This document shows positions 61,692-64,000 of a stretch of DNA of 64,000 nt, in pieces. Position 1 is the first letter of the stretch. Every line of letters begins with the position of its first letter. This DNA comes from Diospyros lotus. Taxonomy: Eukaryota > Streptophyta > Magnoliopsida > Ericales > Ebenaceae. The notes below the pieces were generated by a model. That model ran no database searches, was not told the DNA's origin, and worked only from the letters and a program-made list of their open reading frames with translations. Made by a program: the position numbers and the translations under genes. Location: assembly GCF_014633365.1 (NCBI RefSeq), contig NC_068347.1:32530116-32594115 (forward strand), given 5' to 3'.

Positions 61692-62150
61692 AAATGCTAA
61701 GGGAGGTAAGATATATGAAAATTGAGAGTGCAAATCTCAAAATAAAGTCATCGAAAAATTTCTCTTTATGTTAAATGCATATATATTGGTATATTAGAGT
61801 CATTTTTTTTTCAATTTTAGTTGTGAGAATCGAGGTATGCCTTATCATAAATTTGTAAACGCTTTGAGATTTTGTTTAATGAAATTTTTACTTATAAAAA
61901 AACATTTATATACAAATAGATAAATAATCTCTGCTCACAAGTAACATCTCACAATTTCACTTATCATAGCATTATCCATGAATGTGTATAAATGCATAGC
62001 ATTAATTTGGGTTCCTTAATTGAGTCAAATTCTGTTCATGCTTTTATGATAATCATTTACTCAATCCATCAATACTCATAATTCACTTCCCAAACATTCA
62101 ACCAATAAAAGAAAATTTATATTTAAATTCTTCTCTTTTTCTTTTTTCAA

Positions 62151-62178
62151 CTAGTGGTAAACCCGTGCGATACATGAG
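62151..62178 (-). mobile_element. Helitron-like 3' end (decayed hairpin)
   Basis: On the minus strand the sequence ends CACTAG followed by T, the CTRR^T rule of Helitrons. About eight bases inside lies CCCGTGCGATACATGAG (plus strand), a worn version of the stem-loop seen intact at 63027. Confidence 0.4.
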
Positions 62179-63016
62179 AGAGTTTAATTTAAAAATAAAA
62201 GATTAAACACGTTATTTTAAATAATTCTAACATAATTAATACTTATATTTTTTCTTTTAATACTCAATTTTTTTTATCAAAATTTAAGTTTAATTAATTA
62301 TTCTCTATTCAATATACTAATGAAAAACACTTTTAATTCAATGTATTGCCATTCAATGTGCTAAAGAATAATTAATACATTAAGTAGGTTATTTGACAAA
62401 ATACTTATAAATTTTTTTATTTATTATATTATATTTATTTATAAATAAATATTATAAAATTTATAATATATCCACTCAAAGTTATTCGTTATTTTTTTAT
62501 TTATTATATTATAAATTAAAATTAAAATTCTTAAATGTGAGTGAAAATAAGTTTTTCAATAATAACAAAACTTTAAAAATATGAATTTTGATTTCTTCCA
62601 TAGTCTTAAAAATGTGATACCTTAAATATTAATTAACATTAAATATTTTTTTTACGAATTTGTTACGATATTACATTTTCAAGATTATAATATAATTATT
62701 AAAGTAAAATTAATAGTTAATTAATCACTACCTTTGATTTAATGCAAGTTTTTGAAGGAAAAAATTCAACGACACTTGGCAAAATACTTTGCCTGATTAA
62801 CCTATTTTAATATTATATACATATAGAATAAAGATATAAAGATAAGATTTTAAATAAATGGATAATTTTCTATAACTTATTTAATAGTTCAAATTATCTA
62901 TTAATATTTCTTAGAAAACCCATGTAAATCTAATATAAATTTTAGAGGCAAAAACAGTTTGGTAGATTTTTGGAGGGAAAATTTTTTTACAAACTATTCT
63001 ACTTTAATATAATATA

Positions 63017-63043
63017 TTAGTGTTCACCTGTGCGATGCACGGG
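63017..63043 (-). mobile_element. Helitron-like 3' end with hairpin
   Basis: CCTGTGCGATGCACGGG at 63027-63043 folds into a 7 bp stem with loop GAT. Nine bases further along the minus strand is CTAA followed by T, fitting Helitron 3' ends (hairpin, short spacer, CTRR, insertion before T). The 5' end (TC) could not be fixed. Confidence 0.45.
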
Positions 63044-64000
63044 AGGTGTAATCACAATAAATTTAAAAATTAAATTTTAATTAATATTAAAAAATTTATA
63101 TATTAGTCTTAAAAATACAATATCTTAAATCTTAATTAGTATTGAAAAACTTATGCATTAATCTTGAATTAAATTAAAGGTAATGATTGATTAATTATTA
63201 AAGTAAAATTATTTATTATATTATATATTTATTTATAAATTATAAATATAAATATAAATTAAAACTCTCCTAAATGTGGGAAAGCATGGATTTTTCAATG
63301 CTAATTAAAAATTCACTTAAAATTTTTAATTTCTAATGTTAAAATTTAATTTTTGCAGTGATAACAAAATTTTGAAAATATGAATTTTGACTTATTTTTC
63401 TTTCACTATGTATTAATTTTCTTCCATAGTCTTGCAAATGTGATATATTAAATCTTAATTAACATTGAAAAACCCATACGTTAATATTTATTTTTTAATA
63501 ATTGAGGAATTAATCAAAAATAATATTATAAATATTTTTTATTGATAATATTTATAAAAAAAATATTTATTTTTAATTCATTGAGAAATTATATATCTAT
63601 ACATGACATAATTAATAATTTAAATTGTGTATTCAAATTTTCTATTAATAATATTTATTTAATTGATAGTGAAAAATTCCAAAATACTTGATTGGAGGTC
63701 TCTAATTGCTTTGAAATAATAAATACTAAATGCAAATTATTTTTATTTTATACAAAAAAACAATTTTCTATGACTTAATAGTTTAAGTTGTCTATTCATA
63801 TTCTTAAAAAATAATATTTATTTTTGATTGATTGAGGGATTAATTGAGGAATTAATCAAAAATAATATTATAAATATTTTAAATTAATTGATGAGGAGAT
63901 TAATTGAGTTTAAAATTAAGTTATAAATAAATATTGTAAATAGTATTGGAAACCCATGCTTAATTTTTTACTTTAATTATTAATTATTACTATATTTAAT

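Larger units (their letters stand above)
61692..64000. other. AT-rich region without genes
   Basis: No coding sequence of note. Two Helitron-like 3' ends on the minus strand (62151 and 63017) and related AT-rich filler suggest that most of it consists of decayed non-autonomous elements. Confidence 0.5.

Overview
The window is nuclear DNA of a flowering plant, most likely a eudicot. It holds a small family of S-protein homolog (SPH, plant self-incompatibility S1 family) genes, coding for small secreted proteins, embedded in a dense graveyard of transposable elements. Evidence for a plant: Ty1/Copia elements primed by initiator Met-tRNA, TNP2/DUF4216 and Ptta/En/Spm transposase remnants, a Cassandra TRIM with 5S-like LTRs, AT-rich introns with GT..AG borders, and SPH proteins. 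I cannot name the species. A run of 100 N (12694-12793) is an assembly gap.

Layout. 1-9815: two Copia retrotransposons on the + strand, one cut by the window edge and one complete with target-site duplications (TSDs); both are broken by stop codons. 10804-12618: a Gypsy-type solo LTR. 13290-23610: the SPH region, with an intact gene at 13290, a truncated copy at 14541, an intact-looking gene at 16291 lacking one conserved cysteine, and a pseudogene at 20865, separated by CACTA-like and MITE-like repeats. 23610-31840: a second CACTA-like copy in the opposite orientation and a minus-strand Copia fragment, each split by its own solo LTR with perfect TSD. 33309-56620: an SPH pseudogene split by a stack of nested insertions (hAT, then a second hAT, then a Cassandra TRIM and a 21.3 kb CACTA element, which itself took up at least five LTR insertions, one of them carrying a further insertion). 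57486-61691: a segmental copy of 16127-20382 with another intact SPH gene at 57841. 61692-64000: AT-rich DNA with two Helitron-like 3' ends.

How it works together. The only plausible functional host genes are the three SPH open reading frames (13290, 16291, 57841). Each codes for a protein of about 160 aa with a hydrophobic N-terminal segment and the S1 domain. The rest is explained by duplication of the SPH locus followed by transposon insertion and LTR-LTR recombination leaving solo LTRs. Every transposon gene seen carries stops, frameshifts, internal deletions or insertions, so none looks autonomous as read here. TSDs at most junctions give a relative insertion order for 33.4-56.6 kb.
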